Part shown: in pieces, positions 8,277 to 17,918 of the stretch
Layout: every line of letters begins with the position of its first letter
How positions within the stretch are numbered: position 1 is the first letter of the stretch
NCBI GenBank assembly: GCA_963850255.1
Contig: CAWKLL010000039.1
Location: forward strand, 79,902 to 143,901
DNA length: 64,000 bases
Source: J054 sp963850255
GTDB lineage: Bacteria > Pseudomonadota > Gammaproteobacteria > Steroidobacterales > GCA-2729495
Reading direction: 5' to 3'
Made by a program: the position numbers and the translations under genes
The notes under the pieces: model-generated
Database searches by the model: none
Told to the model about the DNA's origin: nothing
Seen by the model: the letters and a program-made list of their open reading frames with translations, nothing else

Positions 8277-9186
8277 TGACGCTGCCATGCGCCTGATTAT
8301 TGTCAGCGGCTTGTCCGGATCGGGCAAAAGTGTAGCCCTGAATTTACTCGAAGATCTGAACTTCTATTGCATCGACAATGTGCCGGCAGCCCTGCTGGAT
8401 ACCCTGGTGACGGAAATTGTCGCCACCCGTGACAGCATTTACAGCAATCTGGCCGTTGGCGTAGATGCCCGTAATCGTGCCCGGGACCTGGACTCTCTAC
8501 CCGGTTTGATTAAAGATTTGCGTGCCCGTGGGATCAGCTGCGAAGCTATTTTCCTGCATGCTGATGACGATATTCTGCTCAAACGCTACGCCGAAACCAG
8601 GCGCAAGCATCCGCTCAGCGCAAAAGGGCTGAGCCTGCACGAAGCCATCGCTCGCGAACGCGAACTTCTCGGCCCAATCATCGATAGCGCTGAACTGATC
8701 ATCGATACCACCCGGACTAGCGTCTATGAGTTGCGCGACTCTATCCGGCGGCGCGTAGGTACGCGTAGCGAAGCAGATCTGTCAATCCTGGTGCAATCCT
8801 TCGGTTTCAAGCACGGAATCCCGTCCGATGCGGATTTTGTCTTCGATCTGCGCTGCCTGCCCAATCCTTATTGGGACCTCAGCCTGCGCGCCCTCACCGG
8901 CCAGGACAAAGCCGTTGCGGAATACCTTGAGGCCAGCCCGATCGTGCAACGGATGTTCGACGACATTCTCAGCTTTTTACAAAGATGGATTCCGGAGTAT
9001 CGGGACTTCAATCGCAACTACCTTACCGTCGCCCTCGGCTGCACCGGTGGCCAGCATCGCTCTGTTTACATGGCCGAGAAACTGGCCAGGCAGCTGGCGC
9101 AAGACAACGCGCACGTGCTAACCCGACATAACGAACTGGCCAGACCTAGCGCAGACGCAAGCCTCCGGGAAATCACCACCGGATAG
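8263..9186 (+). CDS. rapZ: RNase adapter protein RapZ
   Basis: Nucleotide-binding adapter of about 307 residues that in E. coli binds GlmZ sRNA and presents it to RNase E, tuning glucosamine-6-phosphate synthase. Walker A is GLSGSGKS near residue 15. The C-terminal domain has FGFKHGIPSDADFVFDLRCLPNP-type residues (about 185-205) and the GCTGGQHRSVY motif near 265, both hallmarks of the family. It overlaps ptsN by 14 bases. Eight extra N-terminal residues compared with E. coli follow from the start chosen by the ribosome-binding site. Confidence 0.96.
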   Translation: MLRNDDAAMRLIIVSGLSGSGKSVALNLLEDLNFYCIDNVPAALLDTLVTEIVATRDSIYSNLAVGVDARNRARDLDSLPGLIKDLRARGISCEAIFLHADDDILLKRYAETRRKHPLSAKGLSLHEAIARERELLGPIIDSAELIIDTTRTSVYELRDSIRRRVGTRSEADLSILVQSFGFKHGIPSDADFVFDLRCLPNPYWDLSLRALTGQDKAVAEYLEASPIVQRMFDDILSFLQRWIPEYRDFNRNYLTVALGCTGGQHRSVYMAEKLARQLAQDNAHVLTRHNELARPSADASLREITTG

Positions 9187-9296
9187 GCGGCGGGCAGTCG
9201 CTTTGCCGCGCATTCCCGGCTAAACTCCTGCGCGCACGGCCCGGCGCCGCACCGGCGCATGGTGAACCCCGCAGCAATCCCCGCGGAGCAACCACC

Positions 9297-10646
9297 ATGG
9301 ATGTGGAACGCAAAGCAGAATCCAATCTCGGCCGACTCCGGGAAACATTAGAAAGCGGCACGCTTCGACAGGTGGGCGTGCTGGTTAATGCCCTGCATCC
9401 ATCCGAAACAGCAGACCTGCTCGAATCCCTGCCGCCGACAGAGCGCGATATCGTCTGGAAACTCGTCAGTGACAGCGACGAAGGCGAGGTGTTACTGGAA
9501 CTCAACGACGAGGTCCGCAGCCGCATCATCGAGGGCATGGATGCCGAGGAAGTGGTAGCAGCTACCGCGGGCATGGCCCTCGACGATCTGGCGGATTTTG
9601 TTGCTGATCTGCCCGAGGCCATAAGCAGTCAGGTTGTGCGCTCACTCTCGGAGCAGGAACAGGAACGCCTGCAAAGCGTACTGGCCTATCCCGAAGATTC
9701 CGCCGGCGGCCTGATGAACCCGGACACGATTTCAGTGCGACCGGATGTCAGCCTGGAAGTGGTACTTCGCTATTTGCGCCAACTGGGCAATATTCCGGAT
9801 CGGACCGACGCAGTGTTTGTGGTCGATCGCAATAATCGCTACGTCGGCGCGCTGTACATGGCGCGACTAGTAACGCGCGATCCCCAGGCAACCGTAAGTA
9901 GCGTGATGGATCGCATGGTCGCAGCAATTCCAAGCCGGACACCCGCAGAAGAAGTGGCGCGCGACTTCCGCAATCGTGATTTGTTGTCAGCACCGGTGGT
10001 CGATAGGGACGGCCATCTAATCGGCAAAATCACCATTGATGATGTCGTTGACGTGATCCAGGAACAGGCCGACCACAGCATACTCAGCATGGCCGGGCTG
10101 GACGAAGACGATGACATGTTCGCACCGGTGGTTACCAGCGCCAGACGCCGCGCGGTCTGGCTTGGGGTCAACCTGGCGACTGCATTTCTGGCTGCCTCTA
10201 TGGTTGCCTTGTTCGCAGATACCCTGGAAAAAGTCGTCGTGCTGGCGGTGCTGATGCCTGTGGTGGCCAGCATGGGCGGTATTGCCGGCGGCCAGACGCT
10301 GACCTTGATGATTCGCGGCCTGGCATTGGGCACGGTGCAGGAGTCCAATGCGCGCTGGCTGCTGAGCAAGGAAATTGCCGTCGGCATGCTCAACGGATTT
10401 GCCTGGGCGGGTGTGGTCGGCCTGGTGACACTGCTGTTTTTCAGTACCTGGCAGGTAGCGCTGATTATTGCCGCTGCCATTTGCCTGAATTTGCTGGTGG
10501 CAGCAATGGCAGGCTTCCTGCTGCCGTTTATCATGCGCCGACTAAAAATCGATCCGGCGCTCGCCGGTTCCGTGGTGCTGACCACCATTACCGACGTGGT
10601 GGGCTTTGTCTCCTTTCTCGGCCTGGGCACCTACTTCCTGCTCTAG
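9297..10646 (+). CDS. mgtE: magnesium transporter MgtE
   Basis: Mg2+ channel/transporter of 449 residues. Order of parts: an N-terminal MgtE superhelical domain (about 20-125), two CBS domains (about 130-255) and a C-terminal membrane domain with five hydrophobic segments (about 285-449). The pore-region signature PVVASMGGIAGGQT is near residue 320. A GGAG ribosome-binding site precedes the ATG. In xanthomonads mgtE closes the ptsN-hprK-rapZ-PTS cluster. Here it follows rapZ directly with a 110-base gap that shows GC-rich inverted repeats but no clear promoter. Confidence 0.95.
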   Translation: MDVERKAESNLGRLRETLESGTLRQVGVLVNALHPSETADLLESLPPTERDIVWKLVSDSDEGEVLLELNDEVRSRIIEGMDAEEVVAATAGMALDDLADFVADLPEAISSQVVRSLSEQEQERLQSVLAYPEDSAGGLMNPDTISVRPDVSLEVVLRYLRQLGNIPDRTDAVFVVDRNNRYVGALYMARLVTRDPQATVSSVMDRMVAAIPSRTPAEEVARDFRNRDLLSAPVVDRDGHLIGKITIDDVVDVIQEQADHSILSMAGLDEDDDMFAPVVTSARRRAVWLGVNLATAFLAASMVALFADTLEKVVVLAVLMPVVASMGGIAGGQTLTLMIRGLALGTVQESNARWLLSKEIAVGMLNGFAWAGVVGLVTLLFFSTWQVALIIAAAICLNLLVAAMAGFLLPFIMRRLKIDPALAGSVVLTTITDVVGFVSFLGLGTYFLL

Positions 10647-10657
10647 ACGGCTGGCCG

Positions 10658-11893
10658 TTAATCCGGCAATTTCAAAGCCGGCAGCCGCTGGGAGTATTCA
10701 TCGCTGAGATCCTTCCAGCCCATTATTCCCGTGGGGCTGTCCAGCGGCGCGCCCTCCATGAAACTCACCAGTTCATCGCGACGTGCCATGGCATCGTCGT
10801 AACCCAGTTGAATCAGTTCGCGCGTATAGCCGGCTTCGAACAGTAAATAACTCACTAACTGACGACCGCCGTAATTCATGGCGCCCAGGCCGCGCATCAG
10901 CAGGCGCACAGGCTTAGGCATTTCGTGCAGGTGGCGCAACGCGATGTCGCGGACGTCTCGGCTCGGCATGATGATCATGGCATCGACAAAATTCAGAGTG
11001 CCGGCGTCGCTCTCGACCTTACGGCCCGGTAACTGGTCGAGAATCAGATTGATGCGCGTCAGGCGCTCAAGGTCCGATGAGAGGCCGTCCATTAACAAGG
11101 CATCCAGCATATAGCCGGCGATGCGCCCGAAACTCGGATAGGTCACGTCGGCTTCGGTAGCCGGCACCGGGTCCGGCTCTTCGTTGCGCACACCAATAAC
11201 CAGTAGTCTTTCGGCGCCCAGATGCAGGGCCGGTGACAAAGGCGTTGCCTGGCGCATGGCGCCATCGCCAAAATATTCATTGCCAATCAACACCGGCGGA
11301 AAAACCATCGGCGCCGCAATGCTTGCCATCAGGTGCTGCAATTCGATTCGCGTTGGCCGGCCGCGACGGCGCACGCGTTTCCAGGGCTCCACACTCTCAT
11401 TGCCCTGATAAAAGCAAACCGATCGGGCCGAATCATAACCAGCCGCGGTGACCGCAATACCGTCCAGGTAGCCCCGCTTGATGGACTCACCAATGGCATC
11501 AAAGCGAATATTTCGCGCCAGCATCTCGCCCAGCGGGGCATTGTCCAGCAGCGAGCGCGGATTGTGATCACCCAGACCACCGACCACCAGGGTACTGAGC
11601 CAGTGCAGACTGCTCTTCAGCATGGTGCCGGAATCCGCCCGAAATACCTGCTCGGTGCGAAAGTTGCCCCACACCCGCTCAAGATCAGCGACTGCATGCC
11701 GAAATAGCCGAGCCCGGGTAGCCAGGACCACACTGTTAATGGCCCCGGCCGAGGTTCCACTAATCACCGGAAATGGGTTGGGCGCGCGGCGCGGAACCAG
11801 CTCAGCCAGCCCCTTGAGCACTCCGACCTGGTAGGCGCAACGCGCCCCACCACCCGGCAGAACCAAGCCAATTCGACGGTCCCAGCTTTTCAC
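10658..11893 (-). CDS. patatin-like phospholipase family protein
   Basis: Predicted lipid acyl hydrolase of 411 residues with a GTG start. The oxyanion loop is LPGGGARCAYQVGVLKG near residue 12. The nucleophile serine lies in ISGTSAGA (Ser about 48), and the catalytic Asp in YFGDGAMRQ completes the Ser-Asp dyad. The C-terminal 130 residues have no domain I can name. The gene is convergent with mgtE, with only 11 bases between stops and no strong terminator. Its substrate is unknown; bacterial patatins include phospholipases and esterases in membrane turnover. Confidence 0.92.
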   Translation of the reverse strand: MKSWDRRIGLVLPGGGARCAYQVGVLKGLAELVPRRAPNPFPVISGTSAGAINSVVLATRARLFRHAVADLERVWGNFRTEQVFRADSGTMLKSSLHWLSTLVVGGLGDHNPRSLLDNAPLGEMLARNIRFDAIGESIKRGYLDGIAVTAAGYDSARSVCFYQGNESVEPWKRVRRRGRPTRIELQHLMASIAAPMVFPPVLIGNEYFGDGAMRQATPLSPALHLGAERLLVIGVRNEEPDPVPATEADVTYPSFGRIAGYMLDALLMDGLSSDLERLTRINLILDQLPGRKVESDAGTLNFVDAMIIMPSRDVRDIALRHLHEMPKPVRLLMRGLGAMNYGGRQLVSYLLFEAGYTRELIQLGYDDAMARRDELVSFMEGAPLDSPTGIMGWKDLSDEYSQRLPALKLPD

Positions 11894-11998
11894 CTTGCAC
11901 GAATCCTCACCGCGTATTGCAGCGAAATGTTATCTGGTTAAGCTGTCCGGCACTATGGGCAGCCTCACAGCCAGCTGAGATCAATCAGGAGCGATTCC

Positions 11999-12538
11999 AT
12001 GCAAGCCATCCGAGTATTCACCCTGCTGACAGTAATGATGTTGGCCGCTTACAGCAGCGCTGCGGCCGCAAACCCCGAAGTCGGCGCTGCAGCACCGGAT
12101 TTTCGCCTTCAGGACCAGACTGGCGACTGGCATGAGCTGCGCAATTACCGTGGCCAGTGGGTGACCCTGTATTTCTATCCCAAGGACGATACCCCGGGTT
12201 GCACCACCGAAGCCTGCGCCTTTCGAGACAATATTTTCGCCTTTGAGGCCATCGGCGCCACGGTACTGGGTATCAGTCTGGATGATGTCGATTCGCATGC
12301 GGAATTTGCACAGAAATACTCCTTGCCGTTCTCGTTACTGGCGGACATGGACGGCAGTGTCGCTGAAGTCTACGGGGTGCTATCCGACTATGGCAGCTTT
12401 CAGATGGCCAAGCGGCAAACATTCCTTATCGACCCGCAAGGCAATATCGCCCGTCACTATGCAAGCGTGCAACCTGCCACGCATACTGAACAGGTACTGG
12501 CGGATCTGAAAACGCTGATGGACGAAAGTGACGGCTAG
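11999..12538 (+). CDS. exported peroxiredoxin (Bcp/PrxQ type)
   Basis: Thiol peroxidase of 179 residues reducing hydrogen peroxide and organic peroxides. The peroxidatic Cys (about 68) is in DTPGCTTEAC with the resolving Cys five residues on (about 73), the atypical two-Cys PrxQ pattern. Unlike E. coli Bcp it starts with a hydrophobic leader (about residues 4-24, ending in AAAAN), which predicts export to the periplasm. A likely ribosome-binding site CAGGAG is at about 11986. Its last codons overlap the 3' end of the convergent carrier gene by 4 bases. Confidence 0.92.
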   Translation: MQAIRVFTLLTVMMLAAYSSAAAANPEVGAAAPDFRLQDQTGDWHELRNYRGQWVTLYFYPKDDTPGCTTEACAFRDNIFAFEAIGATVLGISLDDVDSHAEFAQKYSLPFSLLADMDGSVAEVYGVLSDYGSFQMAKRQTFLIDPQGNIARHYASVQPATHTEQVLADLKTLMDESDG

Positions 12539-13866
12539 CCGGATTCGCTCTGGGCTGTTGGCAGACTATCGTCCGCCCTGACGGCCTGACCGCGTTCAAA
12601 TACACGGCCCAGATAAGTCCCGACGGCTGCCCAGAGCGCAGCGATGCCTGCACCGATGCCGGCCATGATGCCGAGCCCCAGACCCAGGCCGTCGGTCAGG
12701 CTGGCGAATGCGATACTGCTGACGGCATCGCCGCCGCGATATACCGCGATATCAATAACCGGCTTGGCCTTAAAGCGCGTTTCGCGATCAACCGCAGTGA
12801 ACAGCATCTCGCGTGCTGGTCGGGTAATCCCGTAGTTACCTGCGCGGCGCGCGATCTGCAGTGCCAGCACAATGGTTAAAATGGGCGCAAAGGCCAGAAT
12901 TAACAGCCCGGCCGCAATAAACACCGGCACCAGTGCCAGGGTGGTGGGCATGCCAAAGCGCTTAACAATTCGGCTGGTGGCAAACATGCCGATGCCGAAT
13001 GTCAGTACGTTCACCACCAGGTCAACGCCGCCGAGAATTTGCGTACGCGTGGCGCGATCGAAGTCGGCCAGCAGGTTTTTCTGCTCGAAGTAAACGAACG
13101 AGCCAATCGTTGTGTACAGCAGGATGAAGGCACCAATCGCCAACAGGTAGGGATTGGTAAAAAACATCTTGAAGCCGGCAAAGGGGTTGCCCCCTATACG
13201 TGCTGCGCTGAGATCAGCCTGCACGTCTGCGTTACCCAGATCGACGACTTTAAGTCGCTCCAGGTACACGATGATGGGTATCGGAATAACCAGCGCCACC
13301 GCTGATATCAACATCAAACTATCAATACCCAGGATGCCCGCAAACAGGGTTGGAATAATCGGCCCCACCAGGGCACCAGCGCTTGAACCGGCCGCGATGA
13401 AAGCGAACAAGCGGCCACTTTGTTCCATATCGAACAGGTCCGACATGAAGCTCCAGAAAACGGACACGTGAAACAAGCTAAATACGCTAACCCACACGTA
13501 GAAAATTTTATCGATCAGAACCCGATCAGACAGCAGGGTCACGCCGAAGTAAAAAGCAATAAAGCTGAGCGCAAAAAACGCGTACACGCCGGGAACCAGC
13601 AGTTTGAAACGGATCTTGGATACCGCAATGCCATAGATGGCCACAACGATGACGCTAATGAAGAAATTGATATTCCACAACAGGCTGACTTCGGTATCGG
13701 TCCAGTCACTGGCCATGGCATCGCGCACAGGGCGCAGTATGTAATAAGCCGCCATCAGCGTAAAAACGAAAGCGAAAGAAAGCCATACAGCACGCACTTC
13801 GTTCGGTTCAATCTTCGAAGCGCTTTTCATAAAACGCGCAAAAATACCGGCTCTTTCATTGCTCAT
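12535..13866 (-). CDS. NTP/NDP exchange transporter-like MFS membrane protein
   Basis: Polytopic inner-membrane protein of 443 residues with about 11-12 hydrophobic segments. The N-terminal AAYYILRPVRDAM motif (about residues 39-51) is the hallmark of bacterial relatives of ATP/ADP translocases (TLC/COG3202-type) within the MFS fold. The middle FWSFMSDLFDMEQSGRLFAFIAAGSSAGAL segment is also typical. Relatives in free-living proteobacteria have no proven substrate, so nucleotide exchange is inference. It lies downstream of pyruvate kinase on the same strand with a 94-base gap, and may be its own unit. Confidence 0.8.
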   Translation of the reverse strand: MSNERAGIFARFMKSASKIEPNEVRAVWLSFAFVFTLMAAYYILRPVRDAMASDWTDTEVSLLWNINFFISVIVVAIYGIAVSKIRFKLLVPGVYAFFALSFIAFYFGVTLLSDRVLIDKIFYVWVSVFSLFHVSVFWSFMSDLFDMEQSGRLFAFIAAGSSAGALVGPIIPTLFAGILGIDSLMLISAVALVIPIPIIVYLERLKVVDLGNADVQADLSAARIGGNPFAGFKMFFTNPYLLAIGAFILLYTTIGSFVYFEQKNLLADFDRATRTQILGGVDLVVNVLTFGIGMFATSRIVKRFGMPTTLALVPVFIAAGLLILAFAPILTIVLALQIARRAGNYGITRPAREMLFTAVDRETRFKAKPVIDIAVYRGGDAVSSIAFASLTDGLGLGLGIMAGIGAGIAALWAAVGTYLGRVFERGQAVRADDSLPTAQSESG

Positions 13867-13960
13867 GGTTTTCTTATTTGATATTCGGCGACGCCGAAGT
13901 AAATGGACGGCGCAGTATAGCCACGCTAGGAAACGGTACTTGTGGGCCGACTGACCCTAT

Positions 13961-15394
13961 TCACTGGCCGGTCACCCGCAAAATCTTGAGTCCGTTGGTG
14001 CCGCCGGAAACCCCTTCCAGGTCACCCTTGCTAATAATCACCAGGTCTCCGGCATGCACGGCCTGCATGTTTATCAGGACCGAGAAAACATCCTGATAGA
14101 TACGTTGCACCTCGCTGTGGACGATATCGAAAGCCACCGGATAGACGCCACGATACAGGGCCACGCGGCGCAGTGTTTCGGCATGCCTGGCAAGGGCAAA
14201 AATCGGAATATCGGAGCGAATGCGCGACATCCACAAAGCCGTGGAACCCGATTCCGTGAGCGCAATAATCGCCTGTACATCGAGATGATTAGCGGTGTAC
14301 ATGGCAGCCATGGCGACAGCTTCGTCGACGCGACGAAAACGATCGTCCATGCGATGACGGCTCATGCGTGAAGCTGACTGATGATAGGTTTCGGCGCCAA
14401 CACAAATTTCCGCCATCGCTGTCACTGTCTTGACCGGAAACTGACCGGCGGCGGTCTCGGCCGAAAGCATCACAGCATCGGTACCGTCCATAACCGCGTT
14501 TGCCACATCGGAAACTTCAGCGCGGGTGGGCGCCTCGTTATTGATCATGGATTCCATCATCTGGGTCGCCGTAATAGAAACCTTCAGGTGACGACGGGTC
14601 ATACGAATGATGCGCTTCTGCAAGCCCGTCAAACCGGCGTAACCGGTTTCAACACCGAGGTCGCCACGCGCGACCATTACTGCGTCGGCGGCGGAAATGA
14701 TTGATTCAAGTTGGTCCACGGCTTCAGCACGTTCTATCTTGGCGACGATCAGTGCTTTACCGCCCGCACTGCGCAAACTGTGACGCGCATCCTCAAGATC
14801 AGAGGCGTCACGCACAAAGGACACGGCCAACCAGTCGACGGAATGCGCAGCGGCCCAGCGTATATCCTCACGATCCTTATCCGTCAGAGCCGGTGCAGAC
14901 AAACCCCCACCCTGCCGGTTAATGCCTTTGTTGTTACTTAGCTCACCGCCAATCTCGACCTTGCAATTGATGCGCTGGCCCTGCACTTCGACCACCTTCA
15001 GCACAATCTGACCATCGTCGAGCAATAGTCGATCGTCGGGCGCCAGATCACGCGCGAGCTCCTCGTAAGCGACGCCAACGGCATGCTGGTCGCCGGCATC
15101 GACGGGCAAGTCAGGATCCAGTGTAAAGTCCTGGCCTTCACGCAAATTCACGCTGCCCGTGGCAAAACGCTGAATACGAATCTTCGGACCCTGTAAATCA
15201 CCGAGCACCGCGATGTAGCGACCCAGTGACTCGGATGCCGTGCGTACCATTTCGATGCGGCGCTCGTGGTCAGCCGGACTGCCGTGGGAAAAGTTTAGTC
15301 TGACCACGTCGACACCCGCGCTAATCAGCGCATGCAAAGTATCGGGGTCGTCCGTGGCGGGACCCAGCGTGGCAATAATTTTGGTACGGCGCAT
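13961..15394 (-). CDS. pyk: pyruvate kinase
   Basis: Transfers phosphate from PEP to ADP, the last step of glycolysis. It has 477 residues, starting MRRTKIIATLGPATDD, with the substrate-binding RLNFSHG near residue 33. The active-site MVARGDLGVE lies near 240, and the TQMMESM and PTRAEVSDVANAVMDGTDAVMLS segments follow. A B-domain lies at about 70-170 and a regulatory C-domain after 345. It is the most promoter-distal gene of the tkt-gap-pgk-glycerate kinase string, separated from glycerate kinase by 53 bases. Confidence 0.97.
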   Translation of the reverse strand: MRRTKIIATLGPATDDPDTLHALISAGVDVVRLNFSHGSPADHERRIEMVRTASESLGRYIAVLGDLQGPKIRIQRFATGSVNLREGQDFTLDPDLPVDAGDQHAVGVAYEELARDLAPDDRLLLDDGQIVLKVVEVQGQRINCKVEIGGELSNNKGINRQGGGLSAPALTDKDREDIRWAAAHSVDWLAVSFVRDASDLEDARHSLRSAGGKALIVAKIERAEAVDQLESIISAADAVMVARGDLGVETGYAGLTGLQKRIIRMTRRHLKVSITATQMMESMINNEAPTRAEVSDVANAVMDGTDAVMLSAETAAGQFPVKTVTAMAEICVGAETYHQSASRMSRHRMDDRFRRVDEAVAMAAMYTANHLDVQAIIALTESGSTALWMSRIRSDIPIFALARHAETLRRVALYRGVYPVAFDIVHSEVQRIYQDVFSVLINMQAVHAGDLVIISKGDLEGVSGGTNGLKILRVTGQ

Positions 15395-15447
15395 ACTTAA
15401 TAGACCCGTTAAAATTCCCGGCAGGGTACCGAGTCCGCGCCGTCCTG

Positions 15448-16716
15448 TCAGCCGGCGTCGATCAGTATGACGCGAAAATCATTAACGTTGGTGCGCGTCG
15501 GGCCGGTAATCAGTAGCTGATTCAGGCCGGCAAAAAATGTGTAGCTGTCAGCCACCGACAGCATGGTTTCAGCATCAAGCCGATTTTCTCGGGCCTGCCT
15601 CCAGCTTTTATTATCAATCCAGGCGCCGGCATGGTCACCGCTGCCATCAATGCCATCAGTATCGGCGGCCATTGCCAGCACCCCGGGACAATCACCCAGT
15701 TCCAGAAGCAGACGCAGCAAATAGCTGCTGTTGCGGCCTCCGCGGCCCGGATGCGCCGGCAGTTTCTGGGTGGTTTCACCACCGGAAATTAATGCGACGC
15801 GCTGGCCAGCGGCGCGCTTTTCGCGCACCAGCCGCGCATGCTGACGAGCCAGCTGCTCGGCGGGCGCATCGATGTCATCGCCCAGCAGCAGTGGCTGATA
15901 GCCCGCGGCAGATGCCACCGCCGCTGCCGAGGCCAGGGCATCCCGGGAGCGCGCGATGATGCTGGCGGTCAACCGGCCGGACGGCGCTGCATGGCCAGCC
16001 GGAACCGCGGACTCGATTTGCGCCAGCAGCTTTATCACCGGCTGCGAGGGTCGGCAAGCGTACTTATCCAGCACGGCACGCGCCTCTGCCACGCTGCAGG
16101 GATCAGGACTGCAGGGCCCCGAGCCGATATCAGCCAGTCGATCACCCGGTACATCAGAGATAGCCAGCAACTCGACATCAGCGGGCGCAGCGGCCCGCGC
16201 AATGCCGCCGCCCTTGAGCCGCGAAAGTTTGCGGCGCACCGCATTGATCTCGCCGATACTCGCGCCGCTGCTCAGCAGGCACCGGTTGATCGACTGAATA
16301 TCCGCCAGCCCGAGACCTTGCTGCGGCACTTCGAGCAAGGCCGAGGCGCCACCGGAAATCAAAAATACCAGCCGATCGCCGGCCTGCGCTTGTTCGGCCA
16401 GCGCGAGGATGCGCTGGCCGGCCTCCAGTGCAGCGTGATCGGGCAGCGGATGCGCAGCTTCCATAACCTCAACGCCGGGCAGCAATTTACCGTTCGGCAG
16501 GCCATGCCCATAAGGCACCACTACAACGCCACGACACTCGACGGGGGAAGCTTCAACATAGGCCTCGGCCATACTGGCGGCGGCTTTGCCGGCACCGGTG
16601 AGCCACAGCTTTCCGCGCGGCGGCGCCTGCATATAGGCAGGCAGGCAGGACTTTGGCGAAACCGCTGCCAACGCGGCCTCATGCATGGCTCGCAGGGTTG
16701 CCGGGAGAGCCGCCAC
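15448..16716 (-). CDS. gckA: glycerate 2-kinase (GckA/TtuD, MOFRL family)
   Basis: ATP-dependent kinase of 422 residues converting D-glycerate to 2-phosphoglycerate, which feeds glyoxylate- or tartronate-derived carbon into lower glycolysis. The DUF4147 N-domain has LTGAGKAAASMAEA near residue 40 and LISGGASALLEVP near 115. The C-terminal MOFRL domain has ALISGGETT near 305 and MAADTDGIDGSGDHAGA. The GTG start follows the pgk stop after one base (TGAGGTG), a strong sign of coupling. Placement between pgk and pyk is notable. Confidence 0.93.
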   Translation of the reverse strand: MAALPATLRAMHEAALAAVSPKSCLPAYMQAPPRGKLWLTGAGKAAASMAEAYVEASPVECRGVVVVPYGHGLPNGKLLPGVEVMEAAHPLPDHAALEAGQRILALAEQAQAGDRLVFLISGGASALLEVPQQGLGLADIQSINRCLLSSGASIGEINAVRRKLSRLKGGGIARAAAPADVELLAISDVPGDRLADIGSGPCSPDPCSVAEARAVLDKYACRPSQPVIKLLAQIESAVPAGHAAPSGRLTASIIARSRDALASAAAVASAAGYQPLLLGDDIDAPAEQLARQHARLVREKRAAGQRVALISGGETTQKLPAHPGRGGRNSSYLLRLLLELGDCPGVLAMAADTDGIDGSGDHAGAWIDNKSWRQARENRLDAETMLSVADSYTFFAGLNQLLITGPTRTNVNDFRVILIDAG

Positions 16717-16717
16717 C

Positions 16718-17893
16718 TCAGGCCGTCGCGGCGCGTTCCTCGAGAATGGCTACGGCGGGCAAAGACTTGCCTTCGAGAAACTCCAGGAAAGCCCCGCCGC
16801 CGGTGGAAATGTAGGAGATCTGGTCACTCAGGCCAAACTTTTCCAGCGCAGCAATGGTATCGCCGCCACCGGCGATGCTGAACGCGTCGCTGGCTGCAAC
16901 GGCCTCAGCCAGCCGACGCGTACCGTCGGCAAACTGATCGATTTCGAACACGCCCACGGGGCCGTTCCAGACGATGGTACCGGCAGTCTGCAACAGCGCG
17001 GCGTAAGTCTCGGCAGTCCGCGGACCAATGTCGACAATCAATTCGTCGCTATCCACGTCGCTCACCTCGCGCTGATGGGCCGGCGCCGATGCACTGACTT
17101 CCAGCGCCACCACCACATCTTCCGGCAATGGAATCGCCGCACGATGACCCGAGTCCATCAATTCCCTGGCCACAGGCACCAGGTCAGCTTCGTACAAAGA
17201 CTGGCCCACGGCATGGCCGGCCGCAGCAATAAAAGTGTTCGCAATGCCGCCGCCCACAATCAGCTGATCGACCTTGCCGACCAGGCTCTCGAGCACGCTA
17301 AGTTTGCTGGATACCTTGGAGCCGCCAACGATGGCAACCACCGGACGCCTGGGTGACTGCAGCGCTCGGCCAAGGGCTTCGAGCTCACCGACCAGCAATG
17401 GCCCCGCGCAAGCCAGCGGAGCAAACCTGGCTACACCATGGGTGCTGGCCTGGGCCCTGTGCGCCGAGCCAAACGCATCCATGACAAAAATATCGCACAA
17501 CGCGGCCATGCGCCTGGCCAGCGACTCATCATCAGCCTTCTCGCCCGGATTAAATCGTACGTTCTCACACAACACGACCTCGCCGGCTTGTACTTCGATG
17601 CCATCAAGCCAGTCGGCTTGCAGACGCACCGGATGGTCCAGCAACTCCGCCAGATGGACCGCCACGGGCGCAAGCGAAAACTGCGCGTCGAACTGACCCT
17701 CTGTCGGCCGCCCGAGATGGGACAACAGGATAACTGCAGCACCGTCGTCAAGCGCCTTGCGAATACTGGGCAGCGAGGCACGAATGCGCGTATCGCTGGA
17801 TACGCGCCCGTCTCGCAACGGCACATTAAGGTCGAGCCTGATCATGACTCGCTGCCCCGCCAGGGCGAGGTCGGTCATCCGTATCACGGCCAT
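16718..17893 (-). CDS. pgk: phosphoglycerate kinase
   Basis: Interconverts 1,3-bisphosphoglycerate and 3-phosphoglycerate with ADP/ATP. It has 391 residues, two Rossmann-like domains. N-domain signature RLDLNVPLRDG near residue 18 and LLSHLGRPTEG near 56; C-domain VAIVGGSKVSSKL near 185, WNGPVGVFE near 309 and the GGGDT nucleotide loop near 345. An upstream methionine gives five extra residues relative to an alternative start at MTDLALAG. It follows gap after 25 bases and couples to glycerate kinase. Confidence 0.98.
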   Translation of the reverse strand: MAVIRMTDLALAGQRVMIRLDLNVPLRDGRVSSDTRIRASLPSIRKALDDGAAVILLSHLGRPTEGQFDAQFSLAPVAVHLAELLDHPVRLQADWLDGIEVQAGEVVLCENVRFNPGEKADDESLARRMAALCDIFVMDAFGSAHRAQASTHGVARFAPLACAGPLLVGELEALGRALQSPRRPVVAIVGGSKVSSKLSVLESLVGKVDQLIVGGGIANTFIAAAGHAVGQSLYEADLVPVARELMDSGHRAAIPLPEDVVVALEVSASAPAHQREVSDVDSDELIVDIGPRTAETYAALLQTAGTIVWNGPVGVFEIDQFADGTRRLAEAVAASDAFSIAGGGDTIAALEKFGLSDQISYISTGGGAFLEFLEGKSLPAVAILEERAATA

Positions 17894-17918
17894 CGCTTCG
17901 CTCCCGCCGGCTTGGTGA

